64,000 nucleotides of DNA from positions 38,956,611 through 39,020,610 of the forward strand of contig CM056582.1 in assembly GCA_029721435.1 (NCBI GenBank), read 5' to 3'. The translations under genes were made by a program, and so were the position numbers. Below are positions 10,743 through 21,384 of this stretch, piece after piece. Numbering within the stretch: the stretch's first letter is position 1; each line of letters starts with the position of its first letter. A model generated the notes under the pieces. That model was not told where the DNA came from. It made no database searches and worked only from the letters and a program-made list of their open reading frames with translations. The DNA is from Gymnothorax reevesii (Eukaryota > Chordata > Actinopteri > Anguilliformes > Muraenidae).

Positions 10743-12467
10743 CCCTGATGAAAAAGAAAAAGATACCAGTGGATGAATTCGATGCATATCAAATTATTAC
10801 AAATAATTCAATTGAGTATGTTTTCAGTAGCAAATAATGATTTTCCTGAACAAATATTGATCAAAGCTACAGAAATCAAATACACCCTCTGATTATGTTT
10901 TTTTGAATCAACTAAACAGAAGCCTGCTTAGTACTTACTACAGAACTACAGAAAACTACAGAAGCTGCTGCTTATGTGTGTGTGAGCTGTTCATGCATGT
11001 GTGAACTGAATTGCTTGTATGTGTGTGTCTATCCCCTCCCTACTCTGTGTGTGGCACTGCTTTTATGTATATTTGTGTCATGTTATGTGTCTGTGTCTTT
11101 CTGCTGCCCACATAATATGGTTATTGATTATGATTATTGATTATTAGTATGAGCCATAAATGAATAATGATAAAAAATATATATAATCATGAATAATGAA
11201 TATAATGACTAATGCTGCAATTAAATCTTCAACACATGCTCATGAAATGATTCAGAGACCCCTTTGGCCGCTGTCATCCTGGAATCCACCACTCTCGTTG
11301 TAGTCAGAATGCTTCACAGCAGGCTAGAAAGATGATCACTCTGAATGACTCGACAGGGGTTTTCAGTGACCCATCTTTTAGGGGATGTGGGACTCAGACC
11401 TTGCCTGGTTTTTTGCTGCCGATTTTCATAATTTTTTCACACCAATCCATAATTTTTCTTCCAGTTGATTATGAAAAAAAAATGCAATAACTTAACAATA
11501 ACAGACTTGATTATTTTATGTTTCATGAAGCCTGAATGATCAGCTAATTAAAATTGTTCAGTGTTATATCTGTGATTTGTTTATTTGCTGTGAAGTAAAA
11601 AAAAAAAAAAAAAAAAAAACTGGATGAATATCCTCAGTGTGCCAGTCTCTAATTTTTGGCAGTGTTTATGGAACTGTTGCCGATGTTTATTTTTGCGCCT
11701 CACAGTTCTATTTGCCACTGTCTTCATTTCAAAAGCATTTGGTTTTAGTTTTAACAGCTGCCTCTACAGGTCAATCATTCTAACTGTCAATGATACACAC
11801 ACCCATCAGTCAGATCTCTGAACTGGATTCATTAGTTTCGGGAAGAGCCACACCCACTGAAGCTTAAGTGTCCCACATGAAGACAATTAACCCCTAAATA
11901 AAATGCAAAATGAAGACAGACTGGCAAGGGTGGAGTCAGATTATGAACTGCAGTCAAGCAGATTCACTTTCTTGGAATGTACTGTAAGTACTGAGCATGT
12001 GCAGTAATCATGGCACCGCTCCTTTATGCCATGTATACATTGGCAGAAAACCTAGTTTGAATGTAGATTTTATTTTTGTTTTGTTTCAGACCACACCCAT
12101 TTTCCATCACTGGATATACTGTCTTGCTGTATTCAGATTAATTAGCCCCTAAACGGTCTGTGGGAATGAAAACCCGCAGCCCCTTCGCCCTTTCACAGAT
12201 CAGTTTTAGACCCCCGGCGTAAAGTGTGCTGCTTCGCTGAAGCAACAATGCATTATTAAATTATGCAAGAATGTAAACTGCTGCTTTGCTGAAGCAAGCG
12301 CACAGTATTATTCAATACCCCATTACGTAGGAATAGTTTGTTTTCTTTTTCGCAAAACAGCGCCCCTCCAGCTTCTAAAGCCCACCGCCCACTGGCGGCA
12401 TGTGATCACATCAAAGAATAGGTTCCCTCAGAAGTCTATTACTCCTAGAAGTGTGCAAGGACTCATT
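10743..12467. other. AT-rich non-coding interval
   Basis: This interval contains TG-rich and ATT-rich simple stretches (10970-11220) and a homopolymer A run at 11597-11619. No gene or definable transposon end is seen. Confidence 0.5.
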
Positions 12468-13165
12468 GGCCCTCATTTATCAAACGTGCTTACACCAAAA
12501 AATAAATGGGTGTATGCCAAATCTTCCGCAAGAATCGGGATTTATCAATCTGAATGTGAGCGAACGGTCCGCAAAGATCTCACACCAGGTCTGACCAAGT
12601 GTACGCAGATTTGAAGCTAGTGAACAACAAGCAAGAACGAGTGCAGCTGTCAAAATGAGTAATAAACCATATGCAGTGATGCGGACATCATGCTGTTGTT
12701 GCTCTTATAAGTAAAATGAATAAATTGTCTAAATAGATAAATTGGCTAAATTAATCAATAAATAGATAAATGAATGAACATATAAATAAATTAGACACCT
12801 GTGTTGAGAAATTAATTAAATGTATATTTTGAGACAACCTCCTTGTCAGGCCAGACGGCTGACAATTACAATCAATTTGATTCAGCGCAATGCGCAGCTT
12901 GGCAGATATGCAGTGTGGTATGTCAGATGCTCATCCAGTCAGATCTATAGCCTACTGAACAACAAAAGCATTTACACTCGTTTCATCAAACTTCTCTTTA
13001 TTTTGCGGTCACTCTGACTGAGTAACCATAAGAGTACATTAAATAACAAGCTAACGTGCGTTTCTTTTTTTGCTCAGTATATATAGGCCTACGGACACTT
13101 TGACCGTGATCACATTTTGACAATGCCAGATCTTCTATCGTTAGAGGAATAAGCTTCTGTCCGAA

Positions 13166-14704
13166 GTGAGCGGAACTTTCAGCACAGAGATGCCCTCTGG
13201 GAAAGTGACGAGTGGCTGCTCGTTTTATGTGGCACCCAATAAAATGTCATGGAGAAACACTAATAAAAGTACATTGAAGAGTGATCTCTGCAGACTGTAT
13301 TTTAACAATTACCCTCATGCAGCTCCAATCGAGGCAGTGGGGACTCATCCATGTCCCCACAGCCTCGTATTCCTATGATGGAGGGGGAGCCTATCAGTGC
13401 TGCCATGCGCTCCTGGAACGGTGTCAGCTGTCTGGTTGGCCTCCACCGGTCTGTGCGCAGCAACCCGTTTTTTGGAGGCGATCTTAAAATCAGACCACTT
13501 TTTTAACCTACATGTAAAGCATTTGGATTGTCAATTATGTAGGCTATATAACATGAAATATCATGGATCTATATTTTGAATTTATTAAGGCCGATGTTAT
13601 TTGCACATATATGTGTGGCCAATGCTGAATTTTTTTCTTGACCACACTTGTAAGTGCGCCAGTAGATGACCATTCCAGTGCCGCTTAGAAAGTACCGCTT
13701 AAAATAAGTTTGACCAAGAAAAAATTTCAATAATAAAATTAATTAAAATAAGTGTGGGCAATGGAGAAATGTGCATCTTGGCCACAATTATAAGTGCGTC
13801 TTACAAGAATTTTGGTCAATTTTTACGCTTGGACGCACTTAAATTAAGTGTGAATTGTCACCTCGATTTATTAATGAATTAAATCAAACCTCTGCTGCGC
13901 TCCGGTTTTCCACCCCAACTGTGTTTACTACTGCAGCAGCAATAGTTTTACAAACTGCAGCCTACTGGGCTCCCTTTATGCCACTCTTAAGACTTCCGAA
14001 TAAAATAATTTTGTTTTTCTCCATCTATCGTCGGCCTGCTGATAAAACCTCGTATCTTCAAAATAATAAACTTTACAGGAGAGCAAAATTTTTTAAAAAG
14101 TTTAATTTTGCATGTACGAATGCAGTTGAGCTGTGATCGAGTAGGATGACTATTTTTCCTCCAAGAATGTATCCAATCAATGAAATCAATGTGTATTTTG
14201 CAATGTTTATGTTAATATTGTGGACATACAAGTTTTTGTTTCTTATCAAATTGTTGATACAAGGTTTCATCAGCAGGCCGACGATATTTCCTCCTCAGTG
14301 AAGTTCTTTCTTCTTTGCCGTCTTTCGAGAGTTCATGTCGCAAAGTGGGCAGGACTATGCCTCATATAAATCATATATGTCATATAAATTACGATTGTTT
14401 CTGCCGCCAGATTTATCAACGCCATGCCAGTTCTACACTGAAATCAGTGACGTACACACTTTTAGTAAATCAGACGTGACACCTGGCGAATCCTGATATT
14501 CACACTAGAATCTACGCCGGATCCTACGCAAGTTTGAACAATGAGGGCCATTGGGTGCATCTCAAAGCATAGGCTGCATCCTTTGAAGGCTACATTTTCT
14601 GGGGTCGTCACTTAATTCCATGCGCCGAACTGACGTAACGTCATTTCATCTCTTTTAAACAGTCTTGGTTAAAAGCAATTCTTACCTTTCTGGCATGTGG
14701 CACA
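13166..14704. repeat. Tandem duplication, unit 1 (1539 bp)
   Basis: Near-identical to 14705-15742. The unit begins GTGAGCGGAACTTTCAGC and ends CATGTGGCACA(G). Unit 1 carries about 490 extra bases (13850-14344) that include a MITE. Identical short frames at an offset of 1539 bp confirm the duplication but do not look like genes. Confidence 0.92.
14028..14284. mobile_element. 257-bp MITE with TCGTCGGCCTGCTGAT termini
   Basis: Inverted termini (TCGTCGGCCTGCTGATAAAA at the left, complementary end at the right) of over 30 bp are flanked by TA on both sides, as in Tc1/mariner-type MITEs. A relative lies at 61893-62122 in the opposite internal orientation. Confidence 0.75.
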
Positions 14705-15742
14705 GTGAGCGGAACTTTCAGCACAGAGATGCCCTCTGGGAAAGTGACGAGTGGCTGCTCGTTTTATGTGGCACCCAATAAAATGTCATGGAGAAACACT
14801 AATAAAAGTACATTGAAGAGTGATCTCTGCAGACTGTATTTTAACAATTACCCTCATGCAGCTCCAATCGAGGCAGTGGGGACTCATCCATGTCCCCACA
14901 GCCTCGTATTCCTATGATGGAGGGGGAGCCTATCAGTGCTGCCATGCGCTCCTGGAACGGTGTCAGCTGTCTGGTTGGCCTCCACCGGTCTGTGCGCAGC
15001 AACCCGTTTTTTGGAGGCGATCTTAAAATCAGACCACTTTTTTAACCTACATGTAAAGCATTTGGATTGTCAATTATGTAGGCTATATAACATGAAATAT
15101 CATGGATCTATATTTTGAATTTATTAAGGCCGATGTTAAATGCACATATATGTGTGGCCAATGCTGAATTTTTTTCTTGACCACACTTGTAAGTGCGCCA
15201 GTAGATGACCATTCCAGTGCCGCTCGGAAAGTACCGCTTAAAATAAGTTTGACCAAGAAAAAATTTCAATAATAAAATTAATTAAAATAAGTGTGGGCAA
15301 TGGAGAAATGTGCATCTTGGCCACAATTATAAGTGCGTCTTACAAGAATTTTGGTCAATTTTTACGCTTGGACGCACTTAAAAGTGGGCAGGACTATGCC
15401 TCATATAAATCATATATGTCATATAAATTACGATTGTTTCTGCCGCCAGATTTATCAACGCCATGCCAGTTCTACACTGAAATCAGTGACGTACACACTT
15501 TTAGTAAATCAGACGTGACACCTGGCGAATCCTGATATTCACACTAGAATCTACACCGGATCCTACGCAAGTTTGATAAATGAGGGCCATTGGGTGCATC
15601 TCAAAGCATAGGCTGCATCCTTTGAAGGCTACATTTTCTGGGGTCGTCAGTTAATTCCATGCGCCGAACTGACGTAACGTCATTTCATCTCTTCTAAACA
15701 GTCTTGGTTAAAAGCAATTCTTACCTTTCTGGCATGTGGCAC
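14705..15742. repeat. Tandem duplication, unit 2 (1038 bp)
   Basis: Directly abuts unit 1. It lacks the 490-bp segment with the MITE: the sequence passes from GGACGCACTTAAA straight into AGTGGGCAGG. Short A-rich microhomology at that point is compatible with a deletion in this unit. Confidence 0.92.
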
Positions 15743-15876
15743 AGCACTTAGTAAAAATTTGAACATGAACAACTCCGCCTCCCTCCAAAGTCCCACCCTC
15801 TTCCCCCTGCCTGACCTCTGAGGCTCCCCTCCTCCCCTGACGCGTGCAAAAAGTGAGAAAGTGAGCAACGCGAAAG

Positions 15877-16039
15877 AAGCTGCTTTCACACCGAACGCAA
15901 AACAAATTTTTCGCATAACAGATTGCATTCAAATACAATACAAAGACGCGAAATCTTGCACATATTCGTGTGTTTGCATTGACTTGAATGTAATCAGTAA
16001 AACGAAAAATTTGTTTTGAGTCCGGTGTGAAAGCATCTT
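15877..16039. mobile_element. Short palindromic MITE (about 163 bp)
   Basis: The inverted arms AAGCTGCTTTCACACCG and AAGATGCTTTCACACCG continue into AACGCAAAACAAATTTTTCG on both sides, so almost the entire element folds back on itself. The termini resemble those of the TAA-flanked MITE at 4890-5734. No clear target duplication is visible. Confidence 0.65.
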
Positions 16040-16144
16040 GAACCGGGGCAATGGAGTCAGATTCAGAGGCACCGGTTAGTGAAAACTAACCAACAGTAAT
16101 CACATTATGGGGAGTAGGCAGGAGGGTCGGACGTGTGAACAAGC

Positions 16145-17160
16145 ATGGGGGTGAATATTGAAGTTTGGCGAGCCCGCATTGGGAGTTTTTTGCAACCCAA
16201 CAGGTGCAAAGGCCAGAATAAGCATGATATCAAACTTTGTGGCAGTCTATTATCCCGACAATTACAAATTGTGCTGATTATCTCGTTACTACTACACCTC
16301 AGTGGTGACGTGGAGGTAAATGCGGGGCCCGACTCACCACGAGGAAGACGGACCACACGACAGAGTCGACTCGCTGTCTCTGCGGCGGGTGTCAGTATTA
16401 GGGGTGAGGAGACCAACACAGAGTTCGGAGCGATTTTGCAAGGTATTCAAACGCAATTAACAGCACTGACTAACAAGTTTGACTCTTTTGAAGCTGCAGT
16501 AAACGCTATTAAAAAAGAGCAAACTGACATGTGGCGAGAAGTCGACAGATTAAAGACAAAAATGTTTTGTTGAACAAAAAAGCCGATGGACTCGAGGCAC
16601 AAACGAGGAGGAAAAATTTGCTATTTTTTGGTATTGAAGACTTGGGGGGCCATGAGCCATGGTCTACGTCAGAAAAAAGGGTAAGAGACTGTTTAACGGA
16701 AAAATTAGAACTAGACAAAGCACAGGTTGAGACTATGAGGATAGAGAGAGCCCATCGTCTACAAACTAAACGAAACCCTCGACCCATTATCGCCAAGTTC
16801 TCGTCCTTTAAAGACAGGGAGGTAGTGAGACAGGCTGCCAGAGATAAACTTAGGGGTAGCGACGTCCATGTGTCCCCTGACTACACCCAGGCAGTCCGGG
16901 ACGTGAGGAGACAGCTCGGCAAGTATATGAAGACATTCAGGGATAAAGGTGATGATTGTTATCTCTCATACGACAAACTCATCGTGAACAACGTCATCTA
17001 TACGTACGACTGGGATAAAGAGGAATTATCCGAAGTGGGAAAACGTCGCACCCCCGGGATGGGTAGACAGCCACCCCCGTTACATGACCCTTTAAGCAAG
17101 CGACAGGAGCCAGCAGACGAGCTAGGGCTATGGTGGAGGCCGACAACCAGAGCATCGTAA
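16145..17160 (+). pseudogene. LINE 1 ORF1 (RRM-type nucleic-acid chaperone) with one frameshift
   Basis: ORF1 proteins bind LINE RNA and act as chaperones in the ribonucleoprotein. The first frame starts at ATG 16145. It holds a hydrophobic segment (residues about 38-53), a 2A-like motif (54-62), a basic region and a heptad-rich coiled coil (about 95-135). Near 16560 one base shifts the frame. The continuation (to 17160) reads RRKNLLFFGIED, which marks the start of an RRM-like fold, then PRPIIAKFSSFKDREVV and the C-terminal YDKLIVNN segment. This is the L1-ORF1/Transposase_22 layout. Apart from the single frameshift it is well preserved. Confidence 0.82.
16304..16330 (+). other. 2A-like ribosome-skipping motif, degenerate (GDVEVNAGP)
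   Basis: Nine codons in ORF1 frame read G-D-V-E-V-N-A-G-P after a leucine/isoleucine-rich run ending LLLHLS. The 2A consensus is D-V/I-E-x-N-P-G-P. Only the first Pro is altered (GCG, Ala). 2A-like sequences at the N-terminus of LINE ORFs are known in invertebrate and some chordate elements. Confidence 0.75.
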
Positions 17161-17203
17161 CTCGAAGCTAAGTAATACTTACGCAGATAGTATAGAGGAT
17201 CAG

Positions 17204-18230
17204 ACAAATGACAATTGTAACGATATCAACAATGATGATAATTTTTTTCCATTTCTGAGTTGGAATGTAAATGGTCTCTATTTAAAGTTAAATTTGCCAT
17301 ATAATCTCCCAGAGTTGTGTAAATCATATGATTGCATTGCCTTAATTGAAACATGGGCCAAAAATACAGATGATTTCATGAATCTGTTTCCAGGCTACAC
17401 CTCATTCCAGTGTGTGAGAGAGCGCACACAGAGGGTGGGGCGGTACAGCGGGGGAGTGGCAGTCTACCTCCGACAGTCCATTGCTACATGCGTATACACG
17501 AAGAGTGGACAGACTGTATCTTCTTCATAAGTGATTTGATGTACGAGCAGACTGAAAAACCCACTGTCTTTGGATTTGTGTATGTAACAGATAAGAACTC
17601 TGCACAGTCAGATGCTACTGGAATATGACTCCTAGAGAATAGACTGTATGTATTATCTCGAGAGCATCCTGATGCAGCTATTGTACTATTCGGAGACTTT
17701 AACACACGAGTCGGTGACAAGCAGTGCTTTATAGAACATGACTCTACAGACTATATACCCATTGATGATATTGATTATGAAAATGATCCGTTTAATATTC
17801 CTAGAAATTCGAAGGACAAAATAGTGAATCCAGAGGGAGTTAAATTGTTAGATATGTCGAAATTTTTACATACATCTTCTAAATGGTAGGGCTGGGAATG
17901 ATCTAAGTGGTGAATATGCATTTATCATCAAGGTAATAGCGTTGTTGACTACTGTATAGTATCAAGTTGTCTGTATACGCATTTTGAAAAACTTTGATAT
18001 TCCATGTAGATCTGATTCTGATCACCTACCCATAACAGTTAACAGCAAAACATCACATGACAGGGCACACGCGCATGCACGTGCAAACACTCACAACATT
18101 GGGTCAGAGCGGTGGGATGATTGTACCACTTAAAGGTAGTATGGAAAACTTTAGCAGTGAATTCTGAGTGTATGCATCATAATGTTGCTGAAGCTATTGA
18201 AGCTCTGAATGACCTACTGAAGAATGGTGA
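17204..18230 (+). pseudogene. LINE 1 ORF2, endonuclease domain
   Basis: The APE-like endonuclease nicks the target to prime reverse transcription. Visible motifs in order are LSWNVNGL (17255-17278), an IALIETW segment near 17340, GGVAVYLR near 17450, LFGDFNTRVGD near 17690, a GNSVVDYCIVS segment near 17935, and SDSDHLPI near 18012. All the usual catalytic signatures (WN, ET, GDFN, SDH) are there, but stops and frameshifts at about 17527, 17627 and 17888 break the frame. The following residues lead into the linker, which is cut by the next insertion. Confidence 0.82.
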
Positions 18231-18253
18231 AAGGAATGGGCTTAGACTCCAAA

Positions 18254-19021
18254 TGCAGTTCAGCATCGGCAGGGCGTTTATTAGGATTAATACAGCTCAT
18301 GGTCAAAAACAGAAACAGATCGACAGCCAGGCAAACAAGGTAATGCAGAATAGTCCAAATCAAGGTCAGGGGACAAGCAAGTAGTTCAGTAAACAGAGAA
18401 TCAATCCGCACAAAGACAGTAACAAAAGGGGGCTGAGCTAAGGGAATGGAAGGAGAAGGAAAAAGGGAGTTGGATGGGATAAGGGAGAACAAAGGAGAAA
18501 CTAAACAGTTGGGTACAAAATGGGAATAAGGGAGAACAGAGTACTAATCAATCAGCAGCAATCAAACAACGTAATACAAACAATCAATAACAAGACTTAC
18601 GGGAGATATAACAAGAAATGAGCAATCAACAATCGAAACCAGAAAAGCGCAGAAACGAGACTTAACCAAAGACGACCTGAGGGAAAAAAACGAGTCGACA
18701 GGGAGCTGACGAAAAAATGCGTCTTTGAAACACACACTAATCAGGTGAGATCCCAGCTAGAGTGCAGAACAGCTGTCGAGGAAGGCGGAACTAGCAAAGC
18801 AAGGACGGTGATAGGCGAGAAGAAGCAGGTGGTGTCCTAACTGATCTAACTAACCACCCGTGCCTCGCTAACTATTCTTCGGTGCGGATAGCCAATGAGA
18901 ACAGCCAGAGAGAAGGAAGGGGAATTACCTCACCGAATTACAGGGAAGAGAGTGTGAAGACAGACAAGACAGAAACGAAAGGAAAACGTTCAAGACTAAA
19001 GACAGCGCAATCGTAACAGAA
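18254..19021 (-). repeat. Probable solo LTR inserted in LINE 1
   Basis: Read on the - strand the block begins TGTTACGATTGCGC, contains AATAAACGCCC near its end and finishes in GCA. It separates the endonuclease from the linker of the LINE. The orientation and a late AATAAA fit an LTR. No clean target duplication is visible, so both ends and the identity are uncertain. Confidence 0.42.
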
Positions 19022-19169
19022 ACATACATACTCTAAACGAATAAATATGATAAATAAATAAATAAATAGCAATAAAAACTACTAATACATACTAAAAACA
19101 AACATAAAATTCAGCGATTTCTAACAAATGGGCTGCAAGCAATGAGTGGAGATACACGTACACGCAGAT
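19022..19169. other. Short interval between insertions
   Basis: It contains AATA-rich simple sequence and then about 80 bp that may belong to the LINE linker. It ends in AGAT, one side of the target duplication of the next element. Confidence 0.4.
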
Positions 19170-21350
19170 GGGTCATTCTCAAAATACGGTGAAAAACATG
19201 TCCCTGCATTTTCCAGACACACAAATGCTCAAAAATTTTAAAAAATCATCCACATTAAACCAAAATTATGTAATTCAATACCATTTTAAATGATGATGAT
19301 AATTTCAGTTTATATATTTGCAATTTTATTTTTTTATTTCAGTTTTAATTTCCTTTGTATCTAAAAAAACGCTTGTCCCACTGCCATGATTCAACGGTAT
19401 TGGACAGTGTAAAAATATTTCCTCTTTTTTGTTTGAAATAATAATAATTGGTCAAATATGGACAAACATTGTTCTTAATATATGAATAAAATTAAAACTA
19501 AATTAGCTATTTAATAATAAAAATATTTTTAAAAGAATATCTGTCCTTTGATTGGGTGTCATTGGTGTTACTGGTATCACAGACCCTTATTTTGAAAGGT
19601 GAAGAATGTGTATGAGAACCACCCTAGGTCAGAAAGAAGAAGAAGAAGAAGTCATTTAAGTCCATACATGGTGAGTGTCTCTGTACTGAGTAAAAGTAAG
19701 ATATTTTCAGTTAAATTGTCATTTTTCGACATGGTTCTTTTTGTTGTGTCATTGGTGTTTCTTTGATTTGTGCTAGAGTGAAATATTTTTATGGAAAAAC
19801 AGATTAATTTCTATTTTATAGATTTAATTTATAGATTTTAAAATGCTGACTCATGCTACATTTGAGCTAGCTTGGACACCATTTTGTGCAACTAGCTTGT
19901 TATAGATATTTGTCATTGGTGTTACTGTCATTGGTGTTACCGCCCTTGCCTGTAACACCAATGACTATAGGCCTATGTGTATCAATAGCATGTTTTATCT
20001 CAAGTAAATAGACATATAAATGTACATTTAATACAAAATTAAACAGTTATTTTGATTATTAACCCTCGGCGCAGCGCAGCGAGGGTTACTGTAGTTGGGT
20101 CTGTGTGTCCGTTAAGTCACATCTCACCTCTGGAGCCTTTGTTCGTCCTGAAAATGCTGTCTCGTACTCAGCGGGCAACGGAGGTCAAAAAATTTGTGGG
20201 GTTTTTTCTGAAACCGTTCCGTTGCAGAGATTCAGCACTCTCCGTTGTACGGCCATACGATTTTCCTGCCGAAAGCGCGCATTCGATTACAGTCCTATCC
20301 CGCGTGGTACTGGTCATTTCTTCCTGTGTGGTGTGCAGAGAAGAGCGAGTAGTTTCGTGAGTTGCAATTGGTCAGCTTACAAGTAAATGAAGATACCTAC
20401 GGCTTACGAACGACACGGAGCAGATTATTATTAGAACGGATTTTGCTATAAACGGTTCATTCAAAAGTTATAATTATGGCGTGAAACACAAGCGAAAGAG
20501 CCTATTATAATATGCTAATTAGCTTACTCTGGCCTACCCGCGATCAGTTTTCCTGTTAGATGTACAGCGAAGCACCAGAGGTTGCTGAGGGAGTACAAGC
20601 ATGTGCACTGCTCCGGTCAAAGCTATAGCGCTTCCAGCAGTGAAATGCATGAAATTAATTGAAATTGAATTAGAAATTAAATGAATTGTTATACAGTGTT
20701 GTACAGTGCCATTTCTTTGAATGTTAAATGTAACAATGAGTAGAAATTATTTGTCATACAGTGTAAAGTCATTGGTGTTACATTTGCGTCATTGGTGTTA
20801 CTACACGGAAATTTGAAGGTCATATAACATTAGACATCATTTAAGATAATATTAGTACTTATGTCAGTGCAATTTAATGTTTATCCAAATATATTATTAT
20901 TTGACTTCATGCATAGTAAATTTCAGTAATTTTATCAGCATATTTCGTCTTTTATGAAAAGTACACATATAGTCAAATCAAACATTATCACTTAAATTGA
21001 GTAATAATGTTAAATATTTCTAAATTGATTCCAAAAGTTACTGTTTTATTTCATGGAGTTTGTTCAACAGTTTCTAGATGTTGTGACATGTGCCTTTTGA
21101 TTCATTTTATTGCATTCATGAATCTTGTAATTATAACCTAAAGTGTGGTAACACCAATGACAGAAAACTAAGTACATCTTAGAAATAACATAAAAACTTT
21201 TTAAAAAGACAAATGTCATAGTTGTCCATTACAGTTGGTAACATGGTCAACATGCTAATAAATATTTCCCATTAAATTAAATTTGTGAAAACTGAATTAA
21301 TTTTTTTTACTTTTTTGACTTGGAAAATCACCGTATTTTGATAATGACCC
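19170..21350. mobile_element. 2.2-kb DNA transposon with a 14-bp motif array
   Basis: The termini GGGTCATTCTCAAAATACGG and GGGTCATTATCAAAATACGG (the latter on the complement at the right end) are inverted. They are flanked by AGAT on both sides (19166-19169, 21351-21354), a 4-bp duplication. The interior is AT-rich and has no transposase frame. It has eight copies of GTCATTGGTGTTAC or its complement, at 19558, 19748 (one mismatch), 19912, 19927, 19952 (inverted), 20768, 20788 and 21148 (inverted). The last faces the right terminus. Superfamily unassigned. Confidence 0.78.
20062..20645. mobile_element. GC-rich hairpin-led insert inside the 2.2-kb element
   Basis: It starts with an ACCCTCG...CGAGGGT hairpin (20062-20086) followed by GGGTCTGTGTGTCCGT, the arrangement seen at 51985 and 62163. 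It interrupts otherwise AT-rich sequence between two groups of the 14-bp motif. The right boundary is a guess from composition. Confidence 0.4.
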
Positions 21351-21384
21351 AGATATGTTACACACACAGGTAGGTCAACGCCAC

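Larger units (their letters stand above)
12468..15588. mobile_element. Non-autonomous DNA element with GGCCCTCATTTATCAAAC termini
   Basis: The left end GGCCCTCATTTATCAAAC (12468) and right end GTTTGATAAATGAGGGCC (ending 15588) are inverted copies. Both are flanked by ATT (12465-12467 and 15589-15591), a 3-bp target duplication. No transposase was recognised. The right half has been tandemly duplicated together with sequence beyond the element's end, so a second, mutated right terminus sits at about 14532-14549. Confidence 0.6.

Noticed and set aside
13166..15118. Identical frames at 13166-13579 and 14705-15118 as a duplicated gene pair
   Set aside because: All three frames at each site are short, overlap each other and have no recognisable motif. 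The identity comes from the tandem duplication of non-coding repeat DNA.
20052..20386. Frames of about 100 codons with Cys-rich content
   Set aside because: They lie wholly within the hairpin-led repeat insert, and two frames are open over the same bases.
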